From Streptomyces olivaceus (lineage in GTDB: Bacteria; Actinomycetota; Actinomycetes; Streptomycetales; Streptomycetaceae), in assembly GCF_000721235.1 (NCBI RefSeq), contig NZ_JOFH01000004.1, forward strand, positions 248,001-312,000: 64,000 nt of DNA, written 5' to 3'. A model generated the notes under the pieces. The model had not been told where the DNA came from and made no database searches. It saw only the letters and a list, made by a program, of their open reading frames with translations. The position numbers and the translations under genes were made by a program. Position 1 is the stretch's first letter. Each line of letters starts with the position of its first letter. This document shows positions 26,537 to 35,496 of the stretch, piece by piece.

Positions 26537-27895
26537 GTGACGCTCGTAGCGCCTCCCCCCATACCCAGGGCAGCGGGTTCGCTGCCGTTCCTGGGCCACG
26601 CGGTACAGCTCATGCGCGACAACCTCGGCTTCGTCGCCGCGCTGCGCACCACCTACGGCCCCCTGGTCGAGATCACCCTCCAGCCCGGCACCCGCACCCT
26701 CGTCGTGCAGGATCCCGGCCTCATCCGCACCATGCTGACCGACCTGGGACCGAGCCTCGACAAGGGCCGGTTCTTCGAGAAGATGGGACAGCTGCTCGGC
26801 GACTCCGTCGTCACCGCGGCCGGCCAGGTCCACGTCCGCAAGAGACGCCAGCTGCAACCCGCCTTCGCCCGCGAGCAGATCGCCCGGTACGTCGACACCA
26901 TGCGCGCCGAGACGGACGCCGCAGTCGACGAGTGGGTCCCCGGCCGGCCGCTGGACGTCCGCGAGGCCATGGTCGGGCTCAGCCTGAACATGCTGGCCAA
27001 GACGATCTTCTCGGGCAGTCTCGACGACGCCACGTTCCGCCGGCTGCGCGCCGACCTGTCGGTCGTGATGAACGGCGTGGGCGCCCGCGTCATGCTGCCC
27101 GACTGGGTCGAGCGGCTCCCGCTGCCCGCCAACCGCCGCTTCAACGCGGCGCGCGACGGCGTGCGGGCCACCATCGAACGCGCCGTGAGCGACCTCCAGG
27201 ACTCCGGCCACGACACCGGTGACATGCTCTCGCTGCTGCTGCGCACGACCGACGAGGAGACCGGAGAGCCGCTGACCGGCCACCAGATCTCCTCCGAGAT
27301 CCTCACCCTGGCCGTCGCCGGCACCGAGACCACCGCCTCGGTCCTGTCCTGGATGCTGTACGAACTCGCCCGCAACCCGGAGGTCGAGGCACGGGTCCTG
27401 GAGGAGCTCGACGAGGTCCTCGGCGACCGGCCGGTGGCCTTCGACGACCTCGGCCGGCTGCCGTACCTGGGCCGGGTGGTGGAGGAGACGCTGCGGATGC
27501 ACCACACCGGGTGGCTCGTCACCCGGCGCACCGTCACCGAGACCCGGCTCGGCCCCTGGACGGTGCCCCCAGGCACCGAACTCGCCTACTGCCAGCACGC
27601 CCTGCACCGCGACCCGCTGCTGTTCCGCGACCCGCTGGAGTTCGACCCCGACCGCTGGCTGGACGACCCGGGGCCGCGGCCCACGCAGGGGTTCCTGCCC
27701 TTCGGCGCCGGCAAGCACAAGTGCATCGGCGACCGGTTCGCGTTCACCGAACTCGTCACCGCCGTCGCCACCATCGTGCGGCGGGTACGGCTGGAGCTCG
27801 CGCCCGGCCAGACGGTGCGCCCCGTCGCCGCGGCCACGGTCCGGCCCCGCACCCTGCTGATGACCGTCCGCGAGAAGGAGGGGCAGGAGGCATAG
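26537..27895 (+). CDS. Cytochrome P450 (terpene-oxidising type)
   Basis: 452 residues with all canonical motifs: AGTETTAS in the I-helix, EETLR (ExxR) in the K-helix, DPDRW, and the heme loop FGAGKHKCIGD. The N-terminus (LPFLGHAVQLMRDNLGFVAALR) and the LPLPANRRFN block resemble CYP170/CYP183-type enzymes that oxidise sesquiterpenes such as epi-isozizaene or pentalenene. No terpene synthase lies in the window. The GTG start follows AAGGGA at about 10 bases. It is a normal, complete P450, unlike the conservon P450 about 4 kb away. Confidence 0.88.
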   Translation: MTLVAPPPIPRAAGSLPFLGHAVQLMRDNLGFVAALRTTYGPLVEITLQPGTRTLVVQDPGLIRTMLTDLGPSLDKGRFFEKMGQLLGDSVVTAAGQVHVRKRRQLQPAFAREQIARYVDTMRAETDAAVDEWVPGRPLDVREAMVGLSLNMLAKTIFSGSLDDATFRRLRADLSVVMNGVGARVMLPDWVERLPLPANRRFNAARDGVRATIERAVSDLQDSGHDTGDMLSLLLRTTDEETGEPLTGHQISSEILTLAVAGTETTASVLSWMLYELARNPEVEARVLEELDEVLGDRPVAFDDLGRLPYLGRVVEETLRMHHTGWLVTRRTVTETRLGPWTVPPGTELAYCQHALHRDPLLFRDPLEFDPDRWLDDPGPRPTQGFLPFGAGKHKCIGDRFAFTELVTAVATIVRRVRLELAPGQTVRPVAAATVRPRTLLMTVREKEGQEA

Positions 27896-28030
27896 GGGGC
27901 AGAGGGGAGAACAGGGGAGAAGAGAGCGGCGGCGGCCGGGCGTCCAGGAACCGGACGGTCCGGCAGGCATGTGGTGGATACATCTACTGTGCACGGTGAC
28001 CGAGGACGTCCCGTACGAAGGAGTCACGGC

Positions 28031-28867
28031 ATGACCGGCCGGACCGCCAGCTCCCCCACGCCCGACCACGACGACGACGTGCTCCGGCTCCAGGACGTGA
28101 GCGTCCGCCGCCTCACCACGGACCAGCTGATCCTGGACGGCGTCGACTGGTCGGTCCGCCCGGGCGAGCACTGGGCCCTGCTGGGGGCCAACGGCGCCGG
28201 GAAGACGACCCTGCTGCGGCTGCTCGGCGCGCTCATGCACCCCACGACCGGCACGGTCGAGGTGCTCGGCAGCCGGCTCGGCCGGGTCGACGTGCGGGAG
28301 CTGCGGGCGCGCATCGGCCATGTGAACTCCGCCCAGCGGGTGCCGCAGGACCTCACCGCGCACGCGGTCGTGCTGACCGGCCACAGCGGCACGGTCCAGC
28401 CGCTGTGGCGGACGTACGACGACGAGGTGCGGGAGCGGGCCCGCGACCTGCTGACCGAGCTGGGCGTCAAGGAGCTGGCGGACCGGCCCTACGGCGTCTG
28501 CTCGGGCGGTCAGCGGGCGCGGATCCTCATCGCCAGGGCGCTGATGGCCGACCCGGCGCTGCTCCTCCTGGACGAGCCCTTCAACGCCCTGGACCTGCCG
28601 TCCCGGGAGGACCTCGTCGAGGCGATGCACCAGCTGACCGAGGGGCGCCCCCGGCTGGCCACGGTGACGGTCACCCACCACCTGGAGGAGCTGTTCCCGG
28701 CCGTCAGCCACACCCTGCTGCTGCGCGAGGGCCGGATCCTGTCCCGTGGGCCGGTGGACGACGTCCTCACGGACGACCTGCTGACCGCCTGCTTCGGGCG
28801 CGAGATCACGGTCGCCAGGCGCGACGGCCGCTGGTCGGCCTTCTCCGGCCGGCGCACCCGGGGTTAG
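28031..28867 (+). CDS. ABC transporter ATP-binding protein, orphan
   Basis: A 278-residue ATPase: Walker A GANGAGKTT (about 56-64), signature CSGGQRARILIARAL (Cys in place of the usual Leu), Walker B LLLLDEP and switch His in VTVTHHLEE. No membrane or binding-protein gene is adjacent, so it is either a partner for a distant permease or a non-transport ABC protein. ATG 28031 has AAGGAG upstream, and the longer frame to 27971 is not needed. Confidence 0.87.
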   Translation: MTGRTASSPTPDHDDDVLRLQDVSVRRLTTDQLILDGVDWSVRPGEHWALLGANGAGKTTLLRLLGALMHPTTGTVEVLGSRLGRVDVRELRARIGHVNSAQRVPQDLTAHAVVLTGHSGTVQPLWRTYDDEVRERARDLLTELGVKELADRPYGVCSGGQRARILIARALMADPALLLLDEPFNALDLPSREDLVEAMHQLTEGRPRLATVTVTHHLEELFPAVSHTLLLREGRILSRGPVDDVLTDDLLTACFGREITVARRDGRWSAFSGRRTRG

Positions 28868-29081
28868 TCCCGCCGCCGTCGTCGTTCGCCGCTGCCGTCC
28901 GAAGGGGCGGAGCGGTCCCGGACGTGTCGGCGTGCGGAACGTCCGGGGCCGCCCCTCGGCTCCCCCGCCGGGGACTGCCCGCTCGGCGCTCCGGACAAAC
29001 GGAACGCCGCGGAGGCCGGGCCCGGTTCACGCCCGAGGGTGACCCCGGTCAACACACGTCCCCGTCGAGCGCGGACCCCGC

Positions 29082-29099
29082 GCCCGGGACGTCCCGGGC
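29082..29099. terminator. Palindrome after the Rpf-like gene
   Basis: GCCCGGGACGTCCCGGGC (29082-29099) is a perfect 18-bp palindrome, 7 bases past the stop of the minus-strand Rpf-like gene, and may act as its terminator. The rest of the 28868-29106 gap shows nothing else. Confidence 0.5.
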
Positions 29100-29106
29100 C
29101 GTGGTC

Positions 29107-29574
<468 letters not shown>

Positions 29575-31044
29575 TCACTTCGCCGACGGCACGGACAGCG
29601 CGCCGTCCGCCGCCGCCTCCGTGGCGAGGTAGTCCGGGACGGCCTCCGGGTCGACCAGCCGGTTGAGGCGGCTGGGCACGTCGAACCCGATCAGCAGGAT
29701 GACCACGAGTGTCAGCGAGAAGGTCAGCACCGCAAGCGACTGGCCGAGCGACATGGAGGAGGCCAGCCTGGCCCCGAGCACCGGCGCCACGGCGCCGCCC
29801 AGCGCGCCGACGTTGTAGGTGAAGCCCAGGGACGCGGCCCGGGTCTCCGTCGGGAAGTGCCCGGCGATGTACTTCGGCAGCAGCCCCGAGATGCCCTGCA
29901 TGCAGGCGAGCATCAGGAACAGCAGGATGCCGAGCTGCAGTTGGCTGTCGCGGATCGTGAAGACGGGGAAAACGAAGGCGATCCCGACCGCCAGCGTGCA
30001 CGCGTACGCCCGGCGGGTGCCGAACCGGTCACCGACGAACCCGGTGACGATGCAGCCCGCCATCGTGCCGAACCCGGCGTAGTAGAGCGCGTCGCTGACC
30101 TGGGCGGGGGTGAAGCCCAGTTCGGTCTTGAGGTAGGTGGGCAGCAGGGCCTGGACCGGCCAGCTGTAGAGGAAGGCGCAGAACACGGTGGCGCAGAGCG
30201 CCACGAACAGCAGCCACCTTTTGCGCCCGCCCAGCTGGACCGCGAAGGCGACGAGGCAGGCCGTCGCCACCACGGACAGGACGGGCACCGCACCGGCGCC
30301 GAGCGGAGTGAACACCGCGAACAGCGAGCCGGTGGCGACCACCGCCAGCACCGTGTTGACGCTCGCCCGGCGCCGCCCCGCGAACAGCGGGCGGAAGGGG
30401 TTGGGCCGCTCGCCGGTGGCCCCCACCCGTGCCTCCCAGTCGTCGGCCTCGGGCAGCGACCGCCGCACCCACAGGGCGACGACCACCGGGAACAGTCCGA
30501 TGTAGAACAGCCAGCGCCAGCCGTGGCCCGGCACCACGTGCTCGTAGACCTCGGCCGCCAGCACGCCGCCCAGCGAGAAGCCGGAGATGAGGAATCCGGA
30601 GGCGCGGTTGCGCAGCCGGGCGGGCCAGCTCTCCAGTACGTAGGTGGCACTGGCGCTGTACTCGCCGGCCATGCCCATGCCGATCAGCAGGCGCGCGGTG
30701 AACAGGCTGGTGTAGTCCCAGGCGAAGCCGCAGGCGAAGGTGCCGACCGAGTACAGCAGGATGCTGGCCACCATGGCGCTTCTGCGGCCGAAGCGGTCGC
30801 CGAGCGCGCCGAGCACGGCGCCGCCGAGCCAGCGGGTGATGAACGCACCGGACACCAGGCTCGCGGACTCGACGGTCGACAGTCCGAAGTCGTCGGCGAT
30901 CTCGGTCAGTACGAGGGTGATGAGGACGAAGTCGAAGCCGTCGAGGAGATAGCCGATCCAGGCGGCGAAGAAGGACTTCCACTTCTGCCGGGTGATCTCT
31001 CTGTACCAGGGGCGGGGCTTCGCGGTGGTGCGCGCAGATGACAT
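29575..31044 (-). CDS. MFS sugar-acid transporter (sialate/NanT type)
   Basis: A 489-residue major facilitator with twelve helices. The N-terminal GYLLDGFDFVLITLVL carries the acidic Asp typical of sugar- and aromatic-acid:H+ symporters, followed by GALGDRFGRRSAM (motif A), GMGMAGEYSASATYVLESWP and, in the second half, GFVGDRFGTRRAYA. It most resembles NanT-like sialate carriers. The aldolase-family gene lies 87 bp upstream in the same direction. Together they probably import and cleave a keto-deoxy sugar acid. Confidence 0.82.
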   Translation of the reverse strand: MSSARTTAKPRPWYREITRQKWKSFFAAWIGYLLDGFDFVLITLVLTEIADDFGLSTVESASLVSGAFITRWLGGAVLGALGDRFGRRSAMVASILLYSVGTFACGFAWDYTSLFTARLLIGMGMAGEYSASATYVLESWPARLRNRASGFLISGFSLGGVLAAEVYEHVVPGHGWRWLFYIGLFPVVVALWVRRSLPEADDWEARVGATGERPNPFRPLFAGRRRASVNTVLAVVATGSLFAVFTPLGAGAVPVLSVVATACLVAFAVQLGGRKRWLLFVALCATVFCAFLYSWPVQALLPTYLKTELGFTPAQVSDALYYAGFGTMAGCIVTGFVGDRFGTRRAYACTLAVGIAFVFPVFTIRDSQLQLGILLFLMLACMQGISGLLPKYIAGHFPTETRAASLGFTYNVGALGGAVAPVLGARLASSMSLGQSLAVLTFSLTLVVILLIGFDVPSRLNRLVDPEAVPDYLATEAAADGALSVPSAK

Positions 31045-31131
31045 GACGGGTCCAATGCGGGGTGTGGATTCGCGCGTCGGGGACGGGGTGCGGGCAGGAC
31101 CGGGGCCGGGCCTGCGGCCCCGGTCCGCGGG

Positions 31132-32061
31132 TCACAGGAGACCGGCCTCGGTGAGTCGGTCGCGGACCCGGGCCACGGCGCGTTCGTCGAGGGGCACTTG
31201 CGGTGCGGCGGTGGCCGGGCAGTCGATGAGACCGAGCAGGTGGGCGGCGGCCTTGAAGGCGCCGAGTGCGCTGGAACTGCCGCCCATCAGGGTCGGGTCG
31301 CCCGCGTCGGTGAGCGCGAACAGGGCGGCGAGCCGGTCCTGTTCGGCCCGGGCGGCGGCCCAGTCCCCGCTCCGGGCCGCCGCGTGGAGGCGTACGTAGC
31401 CGGCGGCGTCGACGTTGCCGAGTCCGGGCACGACGCCGTCGGCACCGGCGAGCAGGGCACCGTCGACGGTGAGTTCCGAGCCGGTGAGCACCGTGAAACC
31501 GGGCACGCGGGGGCGCAGTTCGACCAGCAGCCGGCGCAGCGATCCGTCGTCGCCGCTGGAGTCCTTGAGCCCGGCGAGGGTGCCGTCGCCGGCCAGGTCG
31601 AGGACCACGTCGCGGGGCAGCTCGGTGTGCACGGCGGCCGGGATGTCGTACGCGAACAGCGGCAGACCGGTGCCCTCGCGGACGCGCCGGAAGTGGGCGG
31701 CGATCTCCACGGGATGGGTGCGGGTGTAGAAGGGCGCCGTGGCCACGAGCGCGTCGGCACCGGCCCGGGCGGCGTCGGCGGCGCGGTCCAGGACCCGGGC
31801 CGTGGTGGTGTCGATGACCCCGGCCAGGACCGGGACGCGGCCCGCGGCGGCATCGACGGCGGTCTCCAGCGCGGTGAGCCGCCGGGCGTCGGTGAGGTAG
31901 GCGGCCTCCCCGCTGGACCCCAGCAGGAAGAGGCCGTGCACCCCGGCCGTGATCAGGTGCTCGGTGAGCCGGCGCAGCGAGGCGGTGTCCACCTCCCCCG
32001 CCGGGGTGAGGGGGGTGATGACCGGGGGGACGACGCCGCTCAGCGGCGTGGGGAGGGGCAT
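31132..32061 (-). CDS. DapA/NanA-family aldolase
   Basis: A 309-residue class I aldolase of the dihydrodipicolinate synthase/N-acetylneuraminate lyase superfamily. Schiff-base Lys 166 is in GLKDSSGD, Tyr 138 in FAYDIP, and the pyruvate-binding loop GSSGE at 48-52. Pairing with a NanT-like transporter and a FadR regulator favours a sialate lyase or 2-keto-3-deoxy-sugar-acid aldolase over lysine biosynthesis. ATG 32061 has TGGAG upstream; the longer frame would run into the divergent promoter. Confidence 0.85.
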   Translation of the reverse strand: MPLPTPLSGVVPPVITPLTPAGEVDTASLRRLTEHLITAGVHGLFLLGSSGEAAYLTDARRLTALETAVDAAAGRVPVLAGVIDTTTARVLDRAADAARAGADALVATAPFYTRTHPVEIAAHFRRVREGTGLPLFAYDIPAAVHTELPRDVVLDLAGDGTLAGLKDSSGDDGSLRRLLVELRPRVPGFTVLTGSELTVDGALLAGADGVVPGLGNVDAAGYVRLHAAARSGDWAAARAEQDRLAALFALTDAGDPTLMGGSSSALGAFKAAAHLLGLIDCPATAAPQVPLDERAVARVRDRLTEAGLL

Positions 32062-32134
32062 GCGGTACTCCAGGTCGTGCTGTTCTCGGCCCGGGAGGGC
32101 GGCGCACGGCAGCGCGCCGGAGGCCCGGAAACCG

Positions 32135-32158
32135 AGGACGTAGGATGTCCCACGTCCT
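32135..32158. promoter_or_regulatory. Inverted repeat in the divergent aldolase/FadR promoter
   Basis: AGGACGT (32135-32141) and ACGTCCT (32152-32158) flank a 10-bp spacer that itself contains GGATGTCC (32143-32150). It lies between the aldolase (minus) and the FadR-type gene (plus) and is the most likely operator of that regulator. Binding is inferred. Confidence 0.55.
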
Positions 32159-32186
32159 GTTAGAGTGACACATGACGGAGCAGGGG

Positions 32187-32903
32187 ATGTCAAGGGTCGA
32201 GAGGGGACGTCACATGGGCTCGGTCGCCGCCGACGCCGAGGAGAAGGTCAAGGAGCTGATCGTCGAGCAGGGCCTCGGTCCCGGCGACCCGCTGCCCACC
32301 GAGACGGAGCTGATGGAGCGCTTCGGCGTCAGCCGCAACTCGCTGCGCGAGGCCCTCAAGTCCCTCCAGGCCATGCACATCGTGGAGATCCGCCGCGGCT
32401 TCGGGACCTACGTCGGCACCATGTCCCTGGAGCCGATGACCGAGGCCATGGCGTTCCGCACGGTGGTCGGGCACCGCCGGGGCCACGGCAGCCTGCTCGA
32501 ACTGCTGCAACTGCGCGAGGCGCTGGAGGCGGGGCTCATGCACCGGCTCGCCGGCCGGCTGCCCGAGGAGGACCTGGCCGAGCTGGACGGGCTGGTGGAG
32601 ACCATGCACACGGAGGTGCGCGAGTCGGGCGAGATCGCCTCCCGCACCGACCGCGCCTTCCACCGGACGCTGCACCGTTCACTCGGCAACGACCTGCTCA
32701 GCGAGGTGCTCGACGCCTTCTGGAGCGCCTTCCACCGGGTGCGCGCACAGGCACAGGGACTGGGCGCGGCGGCCGACGGCGAGGAGCTGGCGCGAATGCA
32801 CGCCGCGATCGTCGAAGCCGTGCGCGCGGGGAACCCGGAGGCCGCGGAGACGGCCGTGCACCGGCACTTCGACGACATCCGCAGCCGGCTGTCGCAGCAC
32901 TGA
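32187..32903 (+). CDS. FadR-type (GntR/FCD) regulator
   Basis: About 238 residues. A winged helix (PLPTETELMERFGVSRNSLREALKSLQAMHIVEIRRG) precedes an FCD domain with metal-ligand residues in DRAFHRTLHRSLGN, HAAIVEAVRAG and HRHFDDIRSRL. It is divergent from the aldolase-MFS pair and presumably represses it until the sugar acid appears. The start is uncertain: ATG 32187 has GGAGCAGGGG, ATG 32214 has GAGGGGACG, and ATG 32172 has no site. Confidence 0.85.
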   Translation: MSRVERGRHMGSVAADAEEKVKELIVEQGLGPGDPLPTETELMERFGVSRNSLREALKSLQAMHIVEIRRGFGTYVGTMSLEPMTEAMAFRTVVGHRRGHGSLLELLQLREALEAGLMHRLAGRLPEEDLAELDGLVETMHTEVRESGEIASRTDRAFHRTLHRSLGNDLLSEVLDAFWSAFHRVRAQAQGLGAAADGEELARMHAAIVEAVRAGNPEAAETAVHRHFDDIRSRLSQH

Positions 32904-32997
32904 GCGCGCCCCTCGTTCGTGTGAAGAACCAGCGGGATGTACTCCGGCCGGGTGACGGGCGGGCCGGGCCGCGCGGGCGCGCGCTTACGGTTTCGCG

Positions 32998-33486
32998 ATG
33001 ACCTCGATCTCCACTGCCCCCCGCCCGCTGCGCCCCGCCGACCTCGGCACGGTCGTCATCATGTCCTGGAGCCGCGAGACGCCCGACGGCGACGTCCCCT
33101 TCCTCCTCGCCTGCTCCCTCGGCGACGGGGAGGGCGGCCCGGAGGCGACGCCGGCCGCCGTCGAGGGCCTGCTGAGCCGTTCCGGGATCGCCGTGGGCGA
33201 CGGTGTCCTCGACGCCACCGGCCTGCCGGACCTGCCGGTCGGGCTGCTCGTGGTGCCCGGAGCCGCGGCGCTCACCATGCCCGGCGTCAACGCCCAGTTC
33301 GTTCCCACCCCGCAGTGGCGGGCGGCGGCCGACGCGCGCGGATACGCCTGCCTCATCTTCGCCACCCGCCCCTGGACCGGCGGCGAGCCCGACGACGCGG
33401 AGGCGGTCGCCGCATTCGCCAACCACGAGGACACCCTCAGGACGTCGGCGCAACTCGTCCTGTCCGTACGCAGTCTGCGCAGCTGA
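32998..33486 (+). CDS. DUF5949-like Streptomyces protein
   Basis: 162 residues without signal or membrane segment. The layout DLGTVVIMSWSRETPDGDVPFLLACSLGDGEGGPE, then LLVVPGAAALTMPGVNAQ, matches a family of short Streptomyces proteins known to me as DUF5949. Function is unknown. ATG 32998 is taken as the start. It converges on the cysteine hydrolase gene 40 bp away. Confidence 0.7.
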   Translation: MTSISTAPRPLRPADLGTVVIMSWSRETPDGDVPFLLACSLGDGEGGPEATPAAVEGLLSRSGIAVGDGVLDATGLPDLPVGLLVVPGAAALTMPGVNAQFVPTPQWRAAADARGYACLIFATRPWTGGEPDDAEAVAAFANHEDTLRTSAQLVLSVRSLRS

Positions 33487-33526
33487 CACCGGCCCGCTCG
33501 GCCCGTCCGGTCCCTCTGCGGCCCGC

Positions 33527-34063
33527 TCACGTCCACAACTCGCCGCTGTCGCACACCCGGGCGCCCATGTTCCGCTCCATCATCCGCAGCGCGGCGTCCG
33601 CGAGATCGGCGTGGATGTGGGCGACCGCGTCCCGGGGGACGATCACCTGCAGGTGGCGGATGTGGGCGTCGAGTGCCGAGTAGAGCACGCACTGCTCGGT
33701 CACCTGCCCGCACAGCACGAGCCGGTCGATGCCCTGCTGGTGGAGGAGATAGGTCAGCGGCGTCTCGAAGAAGACGGAGTGCCGCGCCTTGACCACGAAG
33801 AGGGAGGAGTCGTCGGGCCGCAGCGGTTCGACGAGCCGGGAGTGCGGCCCCGACAGGGCCTTGTCGAGGATCTCGCCGTGGTGCGAACGCCACTCCCCGA
33901 AGTTGTCGTTGACGTAGATCACGGGGACGCCTCGGCGCCGGGCCCGCTCCAGCAGCCCGGTCGCCCGCGGCAGCACGGACTCCACCGACGGGATCAGCGA
34001 GTCGGCGTCCTCGTGGTCGTAGGTGTTGATCATGTCGATGACGATCAGCGCGGTCTTGCCCAT
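33527..34063 (-). CDS. Isochorismatase-family cysteine hydrolase
   Basis: 178 residues with the catalytic triad of the family: Asp 10 in ALIVIDM, Lys 92 in VVKARHS and Cys 125 in VTEQCVLYSA. Members hydrolyse amides such as nicotinamide, N-carbamoyl compounds or ureido acids. The start at ATG 34063 is chosen by family length; its ribosome binding site is poor, and the longer open frame is rejected. No pathway neighbour reveals the substrate. The 34064-34362 gap upstream shows only promoter-like DNA. Confidence 0.82.
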   Translation of the reverse strand: MGKTALIVIDMINTYDHEDADSLIPSVESVLPRATGLLERARRRGVPVIYVNDNFGEWRSHHGEILDKALSGPHSRLVEPLRPDDSSLFVVKARHSVFFETPLTYLLHQQGIDRLVLCGQVTEQCVLYSALDAHIRHLQVIVPRDAVAHIHADLADAALRMMERNMGARVCDSGELWT

Positions 34064-34362
34064 GCCGCCAAGGCTGCCACCGGCCGGCGGGAAAACGCCG
34101 TGCGCCCGGCCGCGCCGGGCGATGGGAGGGACCGCACGGCCCAGCACGGCGCCCGATTCTGCGGGGGCACTCCCATCCACGCAGACTGTTCCGGCCCAGG
34201 CTGGGCGCCGCAAGGATGTCGAGGGCCGTGCGCGCCACCCACCCCACGACGGCCGGCCCTTGGCTCGCGCCCCGGAACCCGCGTTGCAGCGCCCGTTCAT
34301 GACACGCCGTCGGATGGCTCATCCCTGCCGTCGGGGAATATGTCAGGCATACGTTGTTGAAT

Positions 34363-35433
34363 ATGAAGAAATGCCATGTCGTGTACCTGGTGTGCACCGC
34401 AGCGATGATCGGGACGGGGCTCGGCGCGGCTCCGGCGTCCTCCGTTCCCACGACCCACGTGGTCCACCCCGGCGAGTCGATCCAGAAGGCGGTGGACGCC
34501 GCCGAGTCGGGCGACACCGTGCTCGTCACCCCCGGCACGTACCGCGAGAGCGTCAAGGTGAGCACCCCCGGGCTCACCCTGAGCGGGATGGGCCGCACCA
34601 CGGTCATCATGCCCGGCACGCAGAAGGCGGCCGACGACACCTGTGCCGAGGGCGGCAACGGCATCTGCGTCATCGGGACGAAGGACAAGAACGTCAAGGG
34701 CGTCACCGTCGCCGACCTGACGGTGACCGGCTTCACCCGTACCGGCGTGTTCTCGATGGCCACCGACGGGCTGACGGTCCGGGGTGTGACCACGGAGAAG
34801 AACGGCGTGTGGGGCATCGCCCAGGAGCGGTCGGTGCACGGCGTCATCCGCGGCAACACCGCCCGGGACAACGGCGACGCGGGCATCTTCCTCGCCAACA
34901 CGGTCAAGACCGAGGAGGGCGCCGCCGACACCGAGGGCACTCTCGTCGCGCACAACCGGCTGGAGGGCAACCGGATCGGCGTCACCGTCCGGCGCCTGCG
35001 CAACCTCGCCGTCGCGGACAACCACATCACCGGCAACTGCGCGGGCGTCTTCGTCGTCGGCGACGAGAACACCCCGAAGGCCGGGGACCTGGCCGTGCGC
35101 GACAACCACGTCGTACGCAACAACAAGTCCTGCCCGAAGACCGACCGGCTGGAGGCGCTCCAGGGGTCCGGCATCGTCCTGACCGGTGTCGAGAAGGTCC
35201 TGGTCGCCGACAACACGGTGGAGGGCAACTCGGGGAAGTCCTCGATGTCGGGCGGCATCGTCCTCGCCGCGAGCATGGTGGGCGCCGCCAACTCGAAGAA
35301 CGAGGTCAACGGCAACCGGCTGCGCGAGAACTCCCCCGCCGACCTGGTCGACGCCACGAGTGGCGACAGCGCGAAGAGCAACACCTTCTCCGGCAACACC
35401 TGCGGCGCCTCCAAGCCCGCGGGCCTGTGCTGA
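34363..35433 (+). CDS. Secreted right-handed beta-helix protein
   Basis: 356 residues with a signal peptide (MKKCHVVYLVCTAAMIGTGLGAA). The mature part starts HPGESIQKAVDAAESGDTVLVTPGTYRESV and continues as parallel beta-helix coils (NosD/PbH1 type) with recurring DN-H/N-x-G turns such as VADNHITGN, VRDNHVVRNN and VADNTVEGN. Two Cys near the end may close the helix. These proteins often act on or bind polysaccharides. ATG 34363 lacks a ribosome binding site, and TACGTT at 34350-34355 would place the transcript start next to it, so it may be leaderless. The O-methyltransferase follows 63 bp downstream. Confidence 0.78.
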   Translation: MKKCHVVYLVCTAAMIGTGLGAAPASSVPTTHVVHPGESIQKAVDAAESGDTVLVTPGTYRESVKVSTPGLTLSGMGRTTVIMPGTQKAADDTCAEGGNGICVIGTKDKNVKGVTVADLTVTGFTRTGVFSMATDGLTVRGVTTEKNGVWGIAQERSVHGVIRGNTARDNGDAGIFLANTVKTEEGAADTEGTLVAHNRLEGNRIGVTVRRLRNLAVADNHITGNCAGVFVVGDENTPKAGDLAVRDNHVVRNNKSCPKTDRLEALQGSGIVLTGVEKVLVADNTVEGNSGKSSMSGGIVLAASMVGAANSKNEVNGNRLRENSPADLVDATSGDSAKSNTFSGNTCGASKPAGLC

Positions 35434-35446
35434 GCCGGCCTCACCC

Positions 35447-35482
35447 CCCGTGGACCGAAAAAGGCCCGTGGACCGAAGAAGG
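35447..35482. repeat. 18-bp tandem duplication before the O-methyltransferase
   Basis: Units at 35447-35464 and 35465-35482 both begin CCCGTGGACCGAA and differ at one base. The second runs directly into the GGAAGGAAGG ribosome binding site of the methyltransferase gene. It looks like a recent slippage duplication. Confidence 0.75.
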
Positions 35483-35496
35483 AAGGAAGGCGGCGC

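Noticed and set aside
31132..32193. Longer start of the aldolase at 32193
   Set aside because: It would cross the divergent promoter and operator; ATG 32061 has a good ribosome binding site and matches family length.
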